From Chryseobacterium foetidum (GTDB lineage: Bacteria; Bacteroidota; Bacteroidia; Flavobacteriales; Weeksellaceae), in contig NZ_JAMXIA010000001.1 in the NCBI RefSeq assembly GCF_025457425.1, positions 1,922,001 through 1,986,000 on the forward strand: DNA of 64,000 nucleotides. Direction: 5' to 3'. The translations under genes and the position numbers were made by a program. Below, in pieces: positions 33,798 to 41,386 of the stretch. How positions within the stretch are numbered: the first letter of the stretch is position 1; each line of letters opens with the position of its first letter. Under the pieces are notes generated by a model. That model saw nothing but the letters and a program-made list of their open reading frames with translations. It had not been told where the DNA came from and did not search any database.

Positions 33798-35530
33798 TAC
33801 AATAATTCCTTGATGTGTTTATAATTACTTTTTACGGTATCTAAAGCTTCTTCCATTTTTCCGCCCAACATAAGTTGCGCCATAGATTTTGTCATACCAA
33901 TTACCTGCTCCAATTCAATTTTAGGCGGCAGTGCCAAAGCATTTGGATTTGTGAATATATTGAGAAGATAGGGTCCGTCGTGGTTTAAACATTCTGTAAT
34001 TGCTCCCACTACTTCTTCCGGTTTGTGAACATTTTTTCCGGGATAACCCATTGCCTGTGCGATCATTGCAAAATCAGGATTGATCATATCGGTTTCGTTG
34101 TCGGGCATTCCTCCAACTTCCATTTCCAGTTTTACCATCCCAAGACTTCTGTTATTGAAAACAATCAGTTTTACCGGAAGTTTATATTGAAAAATGGTTG
34201 CCATATCTCCCAAAAGCATAGACAATCCGCCGTCGCCACACATCGCAATCACCTGTCTTCCGGGATAAGCTAACGAAGCACCAATTGCCATCGGCATTGC
34301 ATTGGCCATTGAGCCGTGGTTAAACGAACCCAGCATTTTTCGCTCGCCGGTTCCTGTAATAAATCTTGCGCCCCAGACACAACACATGCCCGTATCTACT
34401 GTAAAAATCGCATCATTTTTCGCCAACTGATCCAAAGTATGGGCAACATATTCTGGTTGAATATTATCTTCTGTCCCAAATTCCTTCACGTACATCAACT
34501 GATTTTCTTTTACTTTTTCATAAAATTCCAGTTGCTGATTAAGGAAATTGACATCTGTTTTTTCTTTTAATAATGGAAGTAAAGCTTTGATGGTTTCTTT
34601 TATATCACCCGTGAGACCTAACTCCAGTTTTGCTCTTCTGCCCAATCGTTCCGGACTTTCGTCGATCTGAACGATTTTATTTTTTACGGGCATAAATTTC
34701 TCGTAAGGAAAATCAGTTCCCAGCAACAAAACTAAATCAGCTTCGTGCATGGCATGATAAGCCGAAGGCAAACCTAGAAGTCCGGTCAGCCCTACTTCAT
34801 TTGGATTGTTTGGCTGAATGGACATCTTTCCACGGAAAGAGTATCCAACGGGAGCTTTCAAAAATTTAGCAAGTTCCACAACCTCAACATTCGATTTTTC
34901 AGCTCCGATACCACAGTAAATGGTAACTTTTTCACTGTCATTAATCAAACCCGCCAAATGATTCAGTTCTTCATCTGATGGACGAACCACTGGATTGGTT
35001 CTAAAAATCTGATTGGAGGTAGTCGCTTCTTCCGCATCCAATTCAGAAACATCGCCCGGAAGCCCGATCACTGCAACGCCTTTTTTGGAAATCGCATGCT
35101 GAATCGCTGTCTGCAAAGTTCGTTGAACCTGTTCAGGTCTTGTGATCATCTGGTTGTAATAACTGCAGTCATCAAATAATTTAATCGTGTTGGTTTCCTG
35201 GAAATAATCCATTCCCATTTCATTACTTGGAATGGTGGACGCGATCACCAGCATCGGAACGTGAGAACGGTGTGCTTCGTACACTCCATTAATTAAGTGA
35301 ACGTGACCTGGGCCACAACTACCTGCACATACTGCAAAACCGTCAAGTTCTGCTTCCGCAGCAGCTGCATAGGCACCGACTTCTTCGTGCCTTACATGAA
35401 TCCACTCGATGCTGCTTTTTTTAACAGCAATATTTAAATGATTTAAACTGTCGCCCGTAACGGCGTATATTCTTTTGACATTGGCACTTTCGAGCATTTC
35501 TACAATCTGCTCTGCAATATTTTTAGCCAT
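33797..35530 (-). CDS. poxB: Thiamine-diphosphate pyruvate dehydrogenase/oxidase (PoxB-like)
   Basis: This 577-aa ThDP-dependent enzyme resembles PoxB, which oxidises pyruvate to acetate and CO2 with a quinone or oxygen acceptor. The catalytic Glu lies in VRHEEVGAYAAAAEAELDG, and the ThDP-binding motif GDGGLSMLLGDMATIFQYKLPVKLIVFNN is present. A central FAD-type domain and a C-terminal amphipathic tail (ending SNYKHIKELL) fit the membrane-activated family. A related acetolactate synthase-like role cannot be excluded. It is cotranscribed with an MFS transporter. Confidence 0.85.
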   Translation of the reverse strand: MAKNIAEQIVEMLESANVKRIYAVTGDSLNHLNIAVKKSSIEWIHVRHEEVGAYAAAAEAELDGFAVCAGSCGPGHVHLINGVYEAHRSHVPMLVIASTIPSNEMGMDYFQETNTIKLFDDCSYYNQMITRPEQVQRTLQTAIQHAISKKGVAVIGLPGDVSELDAEEATTSNQIFRTNPVVRPSDEELNHLAGLINDSEKVTIYCGIGAEKSNVEVVELAKFLKAPVGYSFRGKMSIQPNNPNEVGLTGLLGLPSAYHAMHEADLVLLLGTDFPYEKFMPVKNKIVQIDESPERLGRRAKLELGLTGDIKETIKALLPLLKEKTDVNFLNQQLEFYEKVKENQLMYVKEFGTEDNIQPEYVAHTLDQLAKNDAIFTVDTGMCCVWGARFITGTGERKMLGSFNHGSMANAMPMAIGASLAYPGRQVIAMCGDGGLSMLLGDMATIFQYKLPVKLIVFNNRSLGMVKLEMEVGGMPDNETDMINPDFAMIAQAMGYPGKNVHKPEEVVGAITECLNHDGPYLLNIFTNPNALALPPKIELEQVIGMTKSMAQLMLGGKMEEALDTVKSNYKHIKELL

Positions 35531-35856
35531 AATTATGATGTTTAGATTAGTTTCTACTTTGAAAATAGAATTTGAATCAAATTTTTTCTGTCCGAAAATC
35601 CGGAAAAAATAAAAATCAAATTTAGCAATTTAAAGTTTCTTAATGAAGCAATAAAGAAACTTTTATTTTCTGTTTACATCATAGCAAAAAAAACTCCGCA
35701 ATTGCTTGCGGAGTCGTTTTGGTTTATTTTAAATATTTTTTAGTCAAAAAATTTAATCGCATTATCGTAAATTCTGTCGGCTGTAAAAACTTTAAATTTT
35801 ATTAAGGTCAATCTACTCAATACAACTTAAATCAAAAAATTTTATTTATAAAATTA
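35531..35856. other. 326-bp intergenic region upstream of poxB
   Basis: This stretch holds the minus-strand terminator at 35685-35714. On the minus strand there is also a stop-to-stop open frame of ~29 codons (about 35740-35829) that reads like a protein C-terminus. No start codon or partner makes that frame a gene. The poxB promoter should lie within 35531-35680, but no exact TAnnTTTG element is seen there. Confidence 0.4.
35685..35714 (-). terminator. Strong terminator of the 35857 gene
   Basis: On the minus strand ACTCCGCA (35714-35707) pairs with TGCGGAGT (35700-35693) around AGCAAT, followed by a T8 tract. It isolates the upstream secreted-protein gene from poxB. Confidence 0.88.
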
Positions 35857-36567
35857 TTATAGACTGATTGTAAGCGGCAATCTGAATTGACTTCTGACAG
35901 GTCTTCCGTGAATGTTGGCCGGAGTCCATTTATTTTTAACTTTAGCAACACTCTCTATAATCATGTCATCAAATTCTTTCAATCCTGATGATTCCTCAAG
36001 TTTTATATCACTCATTTCACCATCTGTATTAATAATGAATTTCACATGAATCCTAACTGTACTTTTAAAATTAAACTTCGACAGGTCAACGCTTTTCGCC
36101 ACTTTTTTTCTGAAGTTATTGATTCCGCCTTCATATTCAGTTATTTTATAGTCCTTTGCAGGGTCATAACCTTCCGGTAATTCTTTAAAAAGCTCATCGG
36201 GAATAATCCAAAAACTGGTTTGAGAGGCCACTTTCTGCCCGTCAACTTCAGCCGGCTTCCAACCTTTCAAATGTTTTGCAACCTCTCTCGAAAGATCGTG
36301 AGTACATTTGTTTTTTTCCAGAGCCTCTTCATTTTCTTCCTTTACATATTTTATCGTACTATCCGGATAAACAACCAATTTAAAAGAATACATTTCATTT
36401 TTATCCTCACAGGGTTTCAGATTTTTTTCTGTTAAAACTCTATGAAAATCCTTGTAAAACTGTATGTTTCCACCCTCATAATCTTCCTGATCTTTTGGAT
36501 ATTTTTCTAAAATCTGTGCATTAAAAAAGCCACCGGTCAAAACAAAAAACAACACTATTTTTTTCAT
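35857..36567 (-). CDS. Secreted protein with two TonB-C-like domains, paralogue of 31085
   Basis: The protein has about 236 aa. I chose the ATG at 36567, which starts MKKIVLFFVLTGGFFNAQ (signal peptide). The in-frame TTG at 36582 overlaps a -7-like element. Two TonB-C-like units are visible: FKLVVYPDSTIKYVK ... LKGWKPAEVDGQKVASQ and VKFIINTDGEMSDIKLEESSGLKEFD ... KNKWTPANIHGRPVRSQFRLPL. It is alignable with the 31085 product throughout, including the CE(D/N)K and KCT(H/Y)DL cysteines. Function is unknown. Confidence 0.72.
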   Translation of the reverse strand: MKKIVLFFVLTGGFFNAQILEKYPKDQEDYEGGNIQFYKDFHRVLTEKNLKPCEDKNEMYSFKLVVYPDSTIKYVKEENEEALEKNKCTHDLSREVAKHLKGWKPAEVDGQKVASQTSFWIIPDELFKELPEGYDPAKDYKITEYEGGINNFRKKVAKSVDLSKFNFKSTVRIHVKFIINTDGEMSDIKLEESSGLKEFDDMIIESVAKVKNKWTPANIHGRPVRSQFRLPLTISL

Positions 36568-36579
36568 CTGTATTTTTTC

Positions 36580-36587
36580 CAAATTTA
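36580..36587 (-). promoter_or_regulatory. -7 element upstream of the 35857 gene
   Basis: The minus strand reads TAAATTTG, 12 nt before the ATG at 36567, which would give a nearly leaderless mRNA. Confidence 0.35.
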
Positions 36588-36632
36588 AAAAAAATCAAAT
36601 TTTAAATTTTGGTGTTTTACTATTTAACAGAA

Positions 36633-37832
36633 TTATAATATTTCAATCTGATTTCTCAGCAAATCTTCAAACTCATCTCTCTTTCTGATCAAATGCGCTT
36701 TCCCGTCTAAGAAAAGAACTTCAGCTGGCTTTAATCTTGAATTAAAGTTTGAACTCATCTCAAAACCATAGGCTCCTGCATTGTGGAAAGCCAAAATATC
36801 GCCTTCTCTTACTTCATTCAGTTTTCTGTCCCAGGCGAAAGTATCCGTTTCACAAATATTACCTACAACCGTATAAATTCTCTCCGCACCTTTAGGGTTT
36901 GATAAATTTTCAATCTGATGATAAGAATCGTAGAACATCGGACGAATTAAATGATTAAATCCAGAATTTACACCTACAAAAACTGTCGCAGTTGTTTGTT
37001 TAATGACATTGGCTTTTACTAAAAGATATCCACTTTTTCCAACTAAAAACTTTCCGGGTTCAAACCAAAGCTCGAATTTCTTTCCAGTAGATTTTGAAAA
37101 TTCCGCAATTACTTTTTCTACTTTTTTACCCAAAGTTTTCACATCCGTCTCTTCCTCGCTGTCCTGATAAGGGATTTTGAAACCGCTTCCCATATCGAGA
37201 TATTTCAGATTCGGGAAATGTTCGGATAACTCATGCATAATATCAAGAGCCTGAAGAAAAACATCGGGATCTTTAATTTCGCTTCCCGTGTGCATGTGAA
37301 GCCCTTCCACATTTAGATTCGTAGACTTCATCACACGTTCTATGTGACGAACCTGATGAATTGAAATACCGAATTTAGAATCGATGTGACCAGTAGAAAT
37401 TTTATAGTTCCCACCAGCAAAAATATGCGGATTGATTCTTACTAAAATAGGATATGTATTTCCGTATTTGTTGCCGAACTGCTCAAGAATAGAGATATTA
37501 TCGATGTTGATGTGAACTCCGAAAGTCATCGCTTCCTCTATTTCAGCCAGGTCAACACAGTTGGGAGTGAATAGAATTTTTTCTTTTGGGAAGCCCGCTT
37601 TCAGACCTAATTTAACCTCATTGATGGAAACGCAATCCAGAGACGCACCGAGGTTTTTGACGTATTTCAGAATATTGATGTTGGTCAGCGCTTTGGCTGC
37701 GTAGAAAAACTTAGTGTGTTTCAAAAAAGAAGATGTCAGTTTTTCGTACTGTATTTTTATGGATTCTGCATCGTAAACGTACACCGGTGTGCCAAATTCA
37801 TTGGCGATTTTCAATAATTCTTTTGAGGTCAT
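36633..37832 (-). CDS. lysA: Diaminopimelate decarboxylase
   Basis: This 399-aa PLP-dependent fold-III enzyme catalyses the last step of lysine synthesis (meso-DAP to L-lysine). The PLP lysine is K47 in FFYAAKALTNINIL. Also present are HTGSEI, the phosphate-binding DMGSGF, EPGKFLV and the second-subunit motif CETDTFAWDRKL. The length is typical for LysA. The 5' region carries a lysine-rich short frame, a possible antiterminator and a terminator just before the start codon (separate entries), so lysine-responsive attenuation is likely. Confidence 0.96.
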   Translation of the reverse strand: MTSKELLKIANEFGTPVYVYDAESIKIQYEKLTSSFLKHTKFFYAAKALTNINILKYVKNLGASLDCVSINEVKLGLKAGFPKEKILFTPNCVDLAEIEEAMTFGVHINIDNISILEQFGNKYGNTYPILVRINPHIFAGGNYKISTGHIDSKFGISIHQVRHIERVMKSTNLNVEGLHMHTGSEIKDPDVFLQALDIMHELSEHFPNLKYLDMGSGFKIPYQDSEEETDVKTLGKKVEKVIAEFSKSTGKKFELWFEPGKFLVGKSGYLLVKANVIKQTTATVFVGVNSGFNHLIRPMFYDSYHQIENLSNPKGAERIYTVVGNICETDTFAWDRKLNEVREGDILAFHNAGAYGFEMSSNFNSRLKPAEVLFLDGKAHLIRKRDEFEDLLRNQIEIL

Positions 37833-37849
37833 ATTTTAAAATTTTACAT

Positions 37850-37880
37850 AAAAAAAGACAGATTCTTCGAAAAGAGTCTG
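37850..37880 (-). terminator. Leader terminator (attenuator) before lysA
   Basis: On the minus strand CAGACTCTT (37880-37872) pairs with AAGAATCTG (37867-37859) with one G-T wobble. A UUCG-type tetraloop (37871-37868) caps the stem, and a T7 tract (37856-37850) follows. The lysA ATG lies only 17 nt after the T tract, too close for a separate promoter, so the terminator is within the lysA leader. Its 5' arm can instead pair with AAGAGT at 37913-37908. Confidence 0.85.
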
Positions 37881-37907
37881 CCGCAATATTATTTTTTATG
37901 CAACGCA

Positions 37908-37913
37908 ACTCTT
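37908..37913 (-). promoter_or_regulatory. 5' arm of a possible antiterminator
   Basis: On the minus strand AAGAGT (37913-37908) is complementary to ACTCTT (37877-37872) in the 5' arm of the leader terminator. Pairing can extend by TGC (37907-37905) with GCA (37881-37879) across one bulged base. Its first two bases are the last two of the leader-peptide stop codon, so a ribosome finishing the peptide would cover it. Confidence 0.55.
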
Positions 37914-37983
37914 AGGTATTCCAAACCTTTGAAAACTTTACAGCTCCCTTTTTTCCGGTTTGTTTTTGTTTAAAATTCTGCAT
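37912..37983 (-). CDS. Lysine-rich leader peptide of lysA
   Basis: The frame has 23 codons plus TAA, ATG at 37983. It starts MQNFKQKQTGKK and ends VWNT. Lysines are at 5, 7, 11, 12, 16 and 19, so 6 of 23 residues. It begins about 13-15 nt after the expected start of transcription from the element at 38003-38010, and its stop overlaps the antiterminator arm. I infer that ribosome stalling at lysine codons under lysine shortage would favour antitermination and lysA expression. Conservation has not been tested. Confidence 0.6.
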   Translation of the reverse strand: MQNFKQKQTGKKGAVKFSKVWNT

Positions 37984-38002
37984 TGCTATTTTTATTCTGG
38001 TG

Positions 38003-38010
38003 CAAAAATA
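38003..38010 (-). promoter_or_regulatory. -7 element of the lysA leader promoter
   Basis: The minus strand reads TATTTTTG, an exact TAnnTTTG match, 20 nt upstream of the leader-peptide ATG. A TTTG -33 element is not convincing. Confidence 0.45.
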
Positions 38011-38085
38011 CTATTTATTTTGAGAAATTAAAGTTGAATCTTCTTTAATGCTGATAAAATTATATTTGAACCTCTGATTTTTCCT

Positions 38086-39309
38086 CTATTTCGGTAAAGG
38101 CAAGGTTTCAAAATCACCTCTGAGCAAAGCAATCTGAAGATCATTGATTAAATCTGATGACTGAAAACATGTCTCTATTTTTAACTTTGATAATTTACTT
38201 AAAGTCTGGATTTGCGTAAAAAGTTCGTAGAATCCATAAGAAGTCACTTTCCCATTTTCGATGATGATGAAAAGTTTTTCACCTAATTTTCTGCCTGCTC
38301 CCAGCCAAAGCTCATTTCTTTTTTTAAATTCAATGGTATTCTGGAGAATTTCTGCAAATTCAAATTCGGGTTTTGTGGCTAAAAATTTAATCGCTTTTGC
38401 GCCCTGAGTATAGGATTTAAATTTAATGATGGGCTTTTCGGTTTTATTCAGTTTTGTTTTTTCAACTAAATACTGATTATTTCTGAAATACAATCCATAC
38501 GGGAAAATATCTCTTTTTCTGATATTCTTGGAATTCAGAATCAGCTTTGCGATAATATCATTTCCGGTCAGTTCAAAGTGAATCTGCTCAACAGCATTTT
38601 GGATGGGTTCCCATTTTTTAGATTTGGAATTAAAAATCTTTTTCGAAAATTTGTTGATATCTTGAGCGTGCTCCGAAAAAATAATTTTCCCGTTATCATC
38701 CTGAAAATAAACAAATCCTTTCTCATTGGGTAAATCCTGAGTCAGCAACTTGATTTTGTTGATATAATTCTTGGCATTAGTTTCCTCATGCTGTTTCTGA
38801 ATTATTTCATTTTCTGTATCCTTTGAAATCAACAGTTTGAAGAGTTCTAAAGTTGCCCTCGCATCGCCGTCAGCTCTGTGCGCATTCGCCAAAGGAATTC
38901 CCAAAGACTTTACCAGTTTTTGTAAGGAATAACTTACTTCATCCGGAATGAGTTTTTTAGCCAAAGGAATGGTATCTAAAGTGTTGATTTTGAAATCATA
39001 ACCCAACCTTTGAAACGACTGGCGAAGCATTCTGTAATCAAAATCAATATTGTGACCGACCAAAGTTGTTCCTTCTGTAATTTCAACCACTCTTTTTGCC
39101 AGTTCATGGAATTTTGGAGCGGTTTTGACCATTTTAGGGCTGATGTTGGTTAGTTTTTGCACAAAAGGCGTGATGTCGCTTTCGGGATTGACCAGCGAAA
39201 TAAACTGGTCCACAATTTTGTGACCGTCATATTTATATATGGCGATATCGATAATGCATTCTTTCCTGAACCCTGCACCATTGCTTTCTATATCTATAAT
39301 CGAATACAT
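38086..39309 (-). CDS. DnaQ-type 3'-5' exonuclease with degenerate GIY-YIG domain
   Basis: The protein has 407 aa. Residues ~1-165 form a DEDDh exonuclease: motif I IDIESNG (Asp6, Glu8), motif II VGHNIDFDYRMLR and motif III AHRADGDARATLEL. Residues ~190-300 (GFVYFQDDNGKIIFSEHAQDINK, ELTGNDIIAKLILNSKNIRKRDIFPYG) have the layout of the UvrC/Cho-type GIY-YIG domain, including the ELTG-E/D-x-x-A block, but lack the catalytic Tyr-Arg residues. It probably acts in DNA repair or proofreading. The C-terminal ~100 residues have no clear family. Confidence 0.85.
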   Translation of the reverse strand: MYSIIDIESNGAGFRKECIIDIAIYKYDGHKIVDQFISLVNPESDITPFVQKLTNISPKMVKTAPKFHELAKRVVEITEGTTLVGHNIDFDYRMLRQSFQRLGYDFKINTLDTIPLAKKLIPDEVSYSLQKLVKSLGIPLANAHRADGDARATLELFKLLISKDTENEIIQKQHEETNAKNYINKIKLLTQDLPNEKGFVYFQDDNGKIIFSEHAQDINKFSKKIFNSKSKKWEPIQNAVEQIHFELTGNDIIAKLILNSKNIRKRDIFPYGLYFRNNQYLVEKTKLNKTEKPIIKFKSYTQGAKAIKFLATKPEFEFAEILQNTIEFKKRNELWLGAGRKLGEKLFIIIENGKVTSYGFYELFTQIQTLSKLSKLKIETCFQSSDLINDLQIALLRGDFETLPLPK

Positions 39310-39571
39310 TATAATTATTATCTAAATTAAAATAAAAGCCGAGCTTTTGAAACCATAATATTTAAAACATTAAGAAAATTAAATTTGTAAGTTTTCTTTA
39401 GAGGAAATGTAAACATTTCTTAAGCATTCCGCTTACATTTGTCTGTAAATTCTTAATAATTCTTCATCTTCTTGAAAAGATCTTAATGGTTAAAAATTCA
39501 TTTAACTGTATTTTAAATCTTGGCTAATCTGCTAAAATAATAAAATTAATCAGAAAGACTAATCTGCGTCG

Positions 39572-41098
39572 TTATCTTCTGCGTTTTCCCAGTCCCAGCA
39601 TTCCTAAAATCGCTTTGGCACCTTCACGCATCAAAGTGTTGGCAAATGTTCTTCCTGCACTGCTTTTCAGAACCTGCTCAAACATTCCAGGTTCTTCTTT
39701 TACAGGTTTTGTTTTTTGAGTTGGAGCTGAATTTTCAACCGCCTGCTCCATTCTTTTTACTAAAATTTCATACGCAGACTCACTGTCGATTGGTTTTTCA
39801 TATTTTGAAACCAGTGCTGATCTGGAAGTTAAGTCAGAAACTTCAGCATCATTCAGAACATCCATTCTTGACTCAGGAGAAATGAGATATGTGTGAACCA
39901 GAGGCGTTGGAATTCCTTTTTCGTCCAATGCAGTGACAAAAGCTTCACCAATTCCTAAGTTTTGAATTAATTCAGAAGCATTGTAAAATTCCGTTGTAGG
40001 ATAGTTTTCAACGGCTTTTGAAATTTCCTTTTTATCTTTTGCAGTAAATCCTCTTAAAGCGTGCTGTATTTTCAAACCCAATTGCGAAAGCACATTTTCA
40101 GGAACGTCGCCCGGAATCTGAGTAATAAAATAAATTCCAACTCCTTTTGAACGGATCAGTTTTACCATCGTTTCAATTTGTGAAACTAAAGCTTTGGAGG
40201 ATTCATCAAAAATTAAATGTGCTTCATCAATGAACAATACCAATTTCGGTTTTCCGCTGTCGCCTTCTTCAGGGAAAGTCATATAAATTTCAGCAAAAAG
40301 CGAAAGCATAAATGTGGAGAAAAGCTGTGGCTTATTCTGAATATCAGCCACCCTTAAAATATTGACAACGCCTTTTCCATCGCGAGTTTCAAGTAAGTCG
40401 TGAACATCAAAACTTAATTCCCCAAAGAAATCTGCGGCACCCTGTTGTTCCAATGCAACAATTGATCTTAAAATAGCTCCTAAAGATGCTGAAGCGATTG
40501 AACCGTAATTCGCCGACAATTCAGCCTTGCCTTGCGGATTGTCGGTTACATATTGTAAAACTTTTTTTAAATCATTTAAATCAATCAAAGGCAAACCTTT
40601 GTCGTCGCAGTATTTGAAAACAATCGACATGATGCTTTGTTGGGTGTCATTCAGTTCCAAAATTTTACTTAATAAAACAGGACCAAATTCAGTAACAGTT
40701 GCTCTCAATTTCACACCTTTTCCACCGGAAATGCTCATCAATTCGACTGGAAACGCCTGCGGATTGTACGGAAGTTGAGTTTTTGCATAACGATCTTCAA
40801 TGATAGAATTCATCTGCCCCGATTCTGCAATTCCCGAAAAATCTCCTTTAATATCTAAAACCAAAGAAGGAATTCCTGCGTGGGAAAGTTGTTCGGCGAA
40901 AACCTGAAGTGTTTTTGTTTTTCCGGTTCCGGTGGCTCCGGCAATAAGACCATGACGGTTAATGGTTTTTAAAGGAATCGTGACGTTGACTTCTGTGACA
41001 ACATCACCATCCAGCATTCCTTTTCCTAAAATTATATGTTCTCCTTTTGGAGTGTATCTTCTTGAAAGTTCGTCAATAAATTTTGTTTTGTCTGCCAT
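39572..41098 (-). CDS. HerA-like ATPase, DUF853 family
   Basis: The protein has 508 aa. A P-loop GATGTGKTKTLQVFAEQLS lies near 53-70. The Walker B is LVLFIDEAHLIFD. Further family blocks are SKGVGIYFITQIPGDVPENVLSQLGLKIQHALRGFTAKD and the C-terminal FANTLMREGAKAILGMLGLGKRRR. These are typical of the HerA-helicase-like DUF853 (YjgR) family, whose cellular role is not settled. It is monocistronic, about 260 bp from the exonuclease gene. Confidence 0.88.
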   Translation of the reverse strand: MADKTKFIDELSRRYTPKGEHIILGKGMLDGDVVTEVNVTIPLKTINRHGLIAGATGTGKTKTLQVFAEQLSHAGIPSLVLDIKGDFSGIAESGQMNSIIEDRYAKTQLPYNPQAFPVELMSISGGKGVKLRATVTEFGPVLLSKILELNDTQQSIMSIVFKYCDDKGLPLIDLNDLKKVLQYVTDNPQGKAELSANYGSIASASLGAILRSIVALEQQGAADFFGELSFDVHDLLETRDGKGVVNILRVADIQNKPQLFSTFMLSLFAEIYMTFPEEGDSGKPKLVLFIDEAHLIFDESSKALVSQIETMVKLIRSKGVGIYFITQIPGDVPENVLSQLGLKIQHALRGFTAKDKKEISKAVENYPTTEFYNASELIQNLGIGEAFVTALDEKGIPTPLVHTYLISPESRMDVLNDAEVSDLTSRSALVSKYEKPIDSESAYEILVKRMEQAVENSAPTQKTKPVKEEPGMFEQVLKSSAGRTFANTLMREGAKAILGMLGLGKRRR

Positions 41099-41386
41099 TT
41101 GATTTTTTTAACATCTAAAGGTAATTATTTTTGCAAAAACAGCAGTTTCAATTTTATGAATTTCTTAAAAATCTAAATTTAAAATGACTATTGTGAAATA
41201 TGATATAAAACAGTCTACAAATTTTATCTACTTCTATATTGTGCTTAATGTCTGGAATTTAGCAAGTTCCACACAAATTGAAAATATTAAAATTTTACAA
41301 TTGAAAGAAACTATCATTCACAGTTATCATTTCTTTATAATTAATTCATTACTTTGTAGCTTCATAATTATATTAAATCGGAATCA

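Noticed and set aside
35740..35829. Minus-strand stop-to-stop frame of ~29 codons that reads like a protein C-terminus (ends TADRIYDNAIKFFD)
   Set aside because: No start codon or upstream continuation. It lies between a gene stop and a terminator. It could be a gene remnant, but short open frames are expected by chance.
39404..39419. Palindrome GAAATGT-aa-ACATTTC between the exonuclease and HerA-like genes
   Set aside because: AT-rich, with no T tract and no divergent promoter pair, so no function could be argued.
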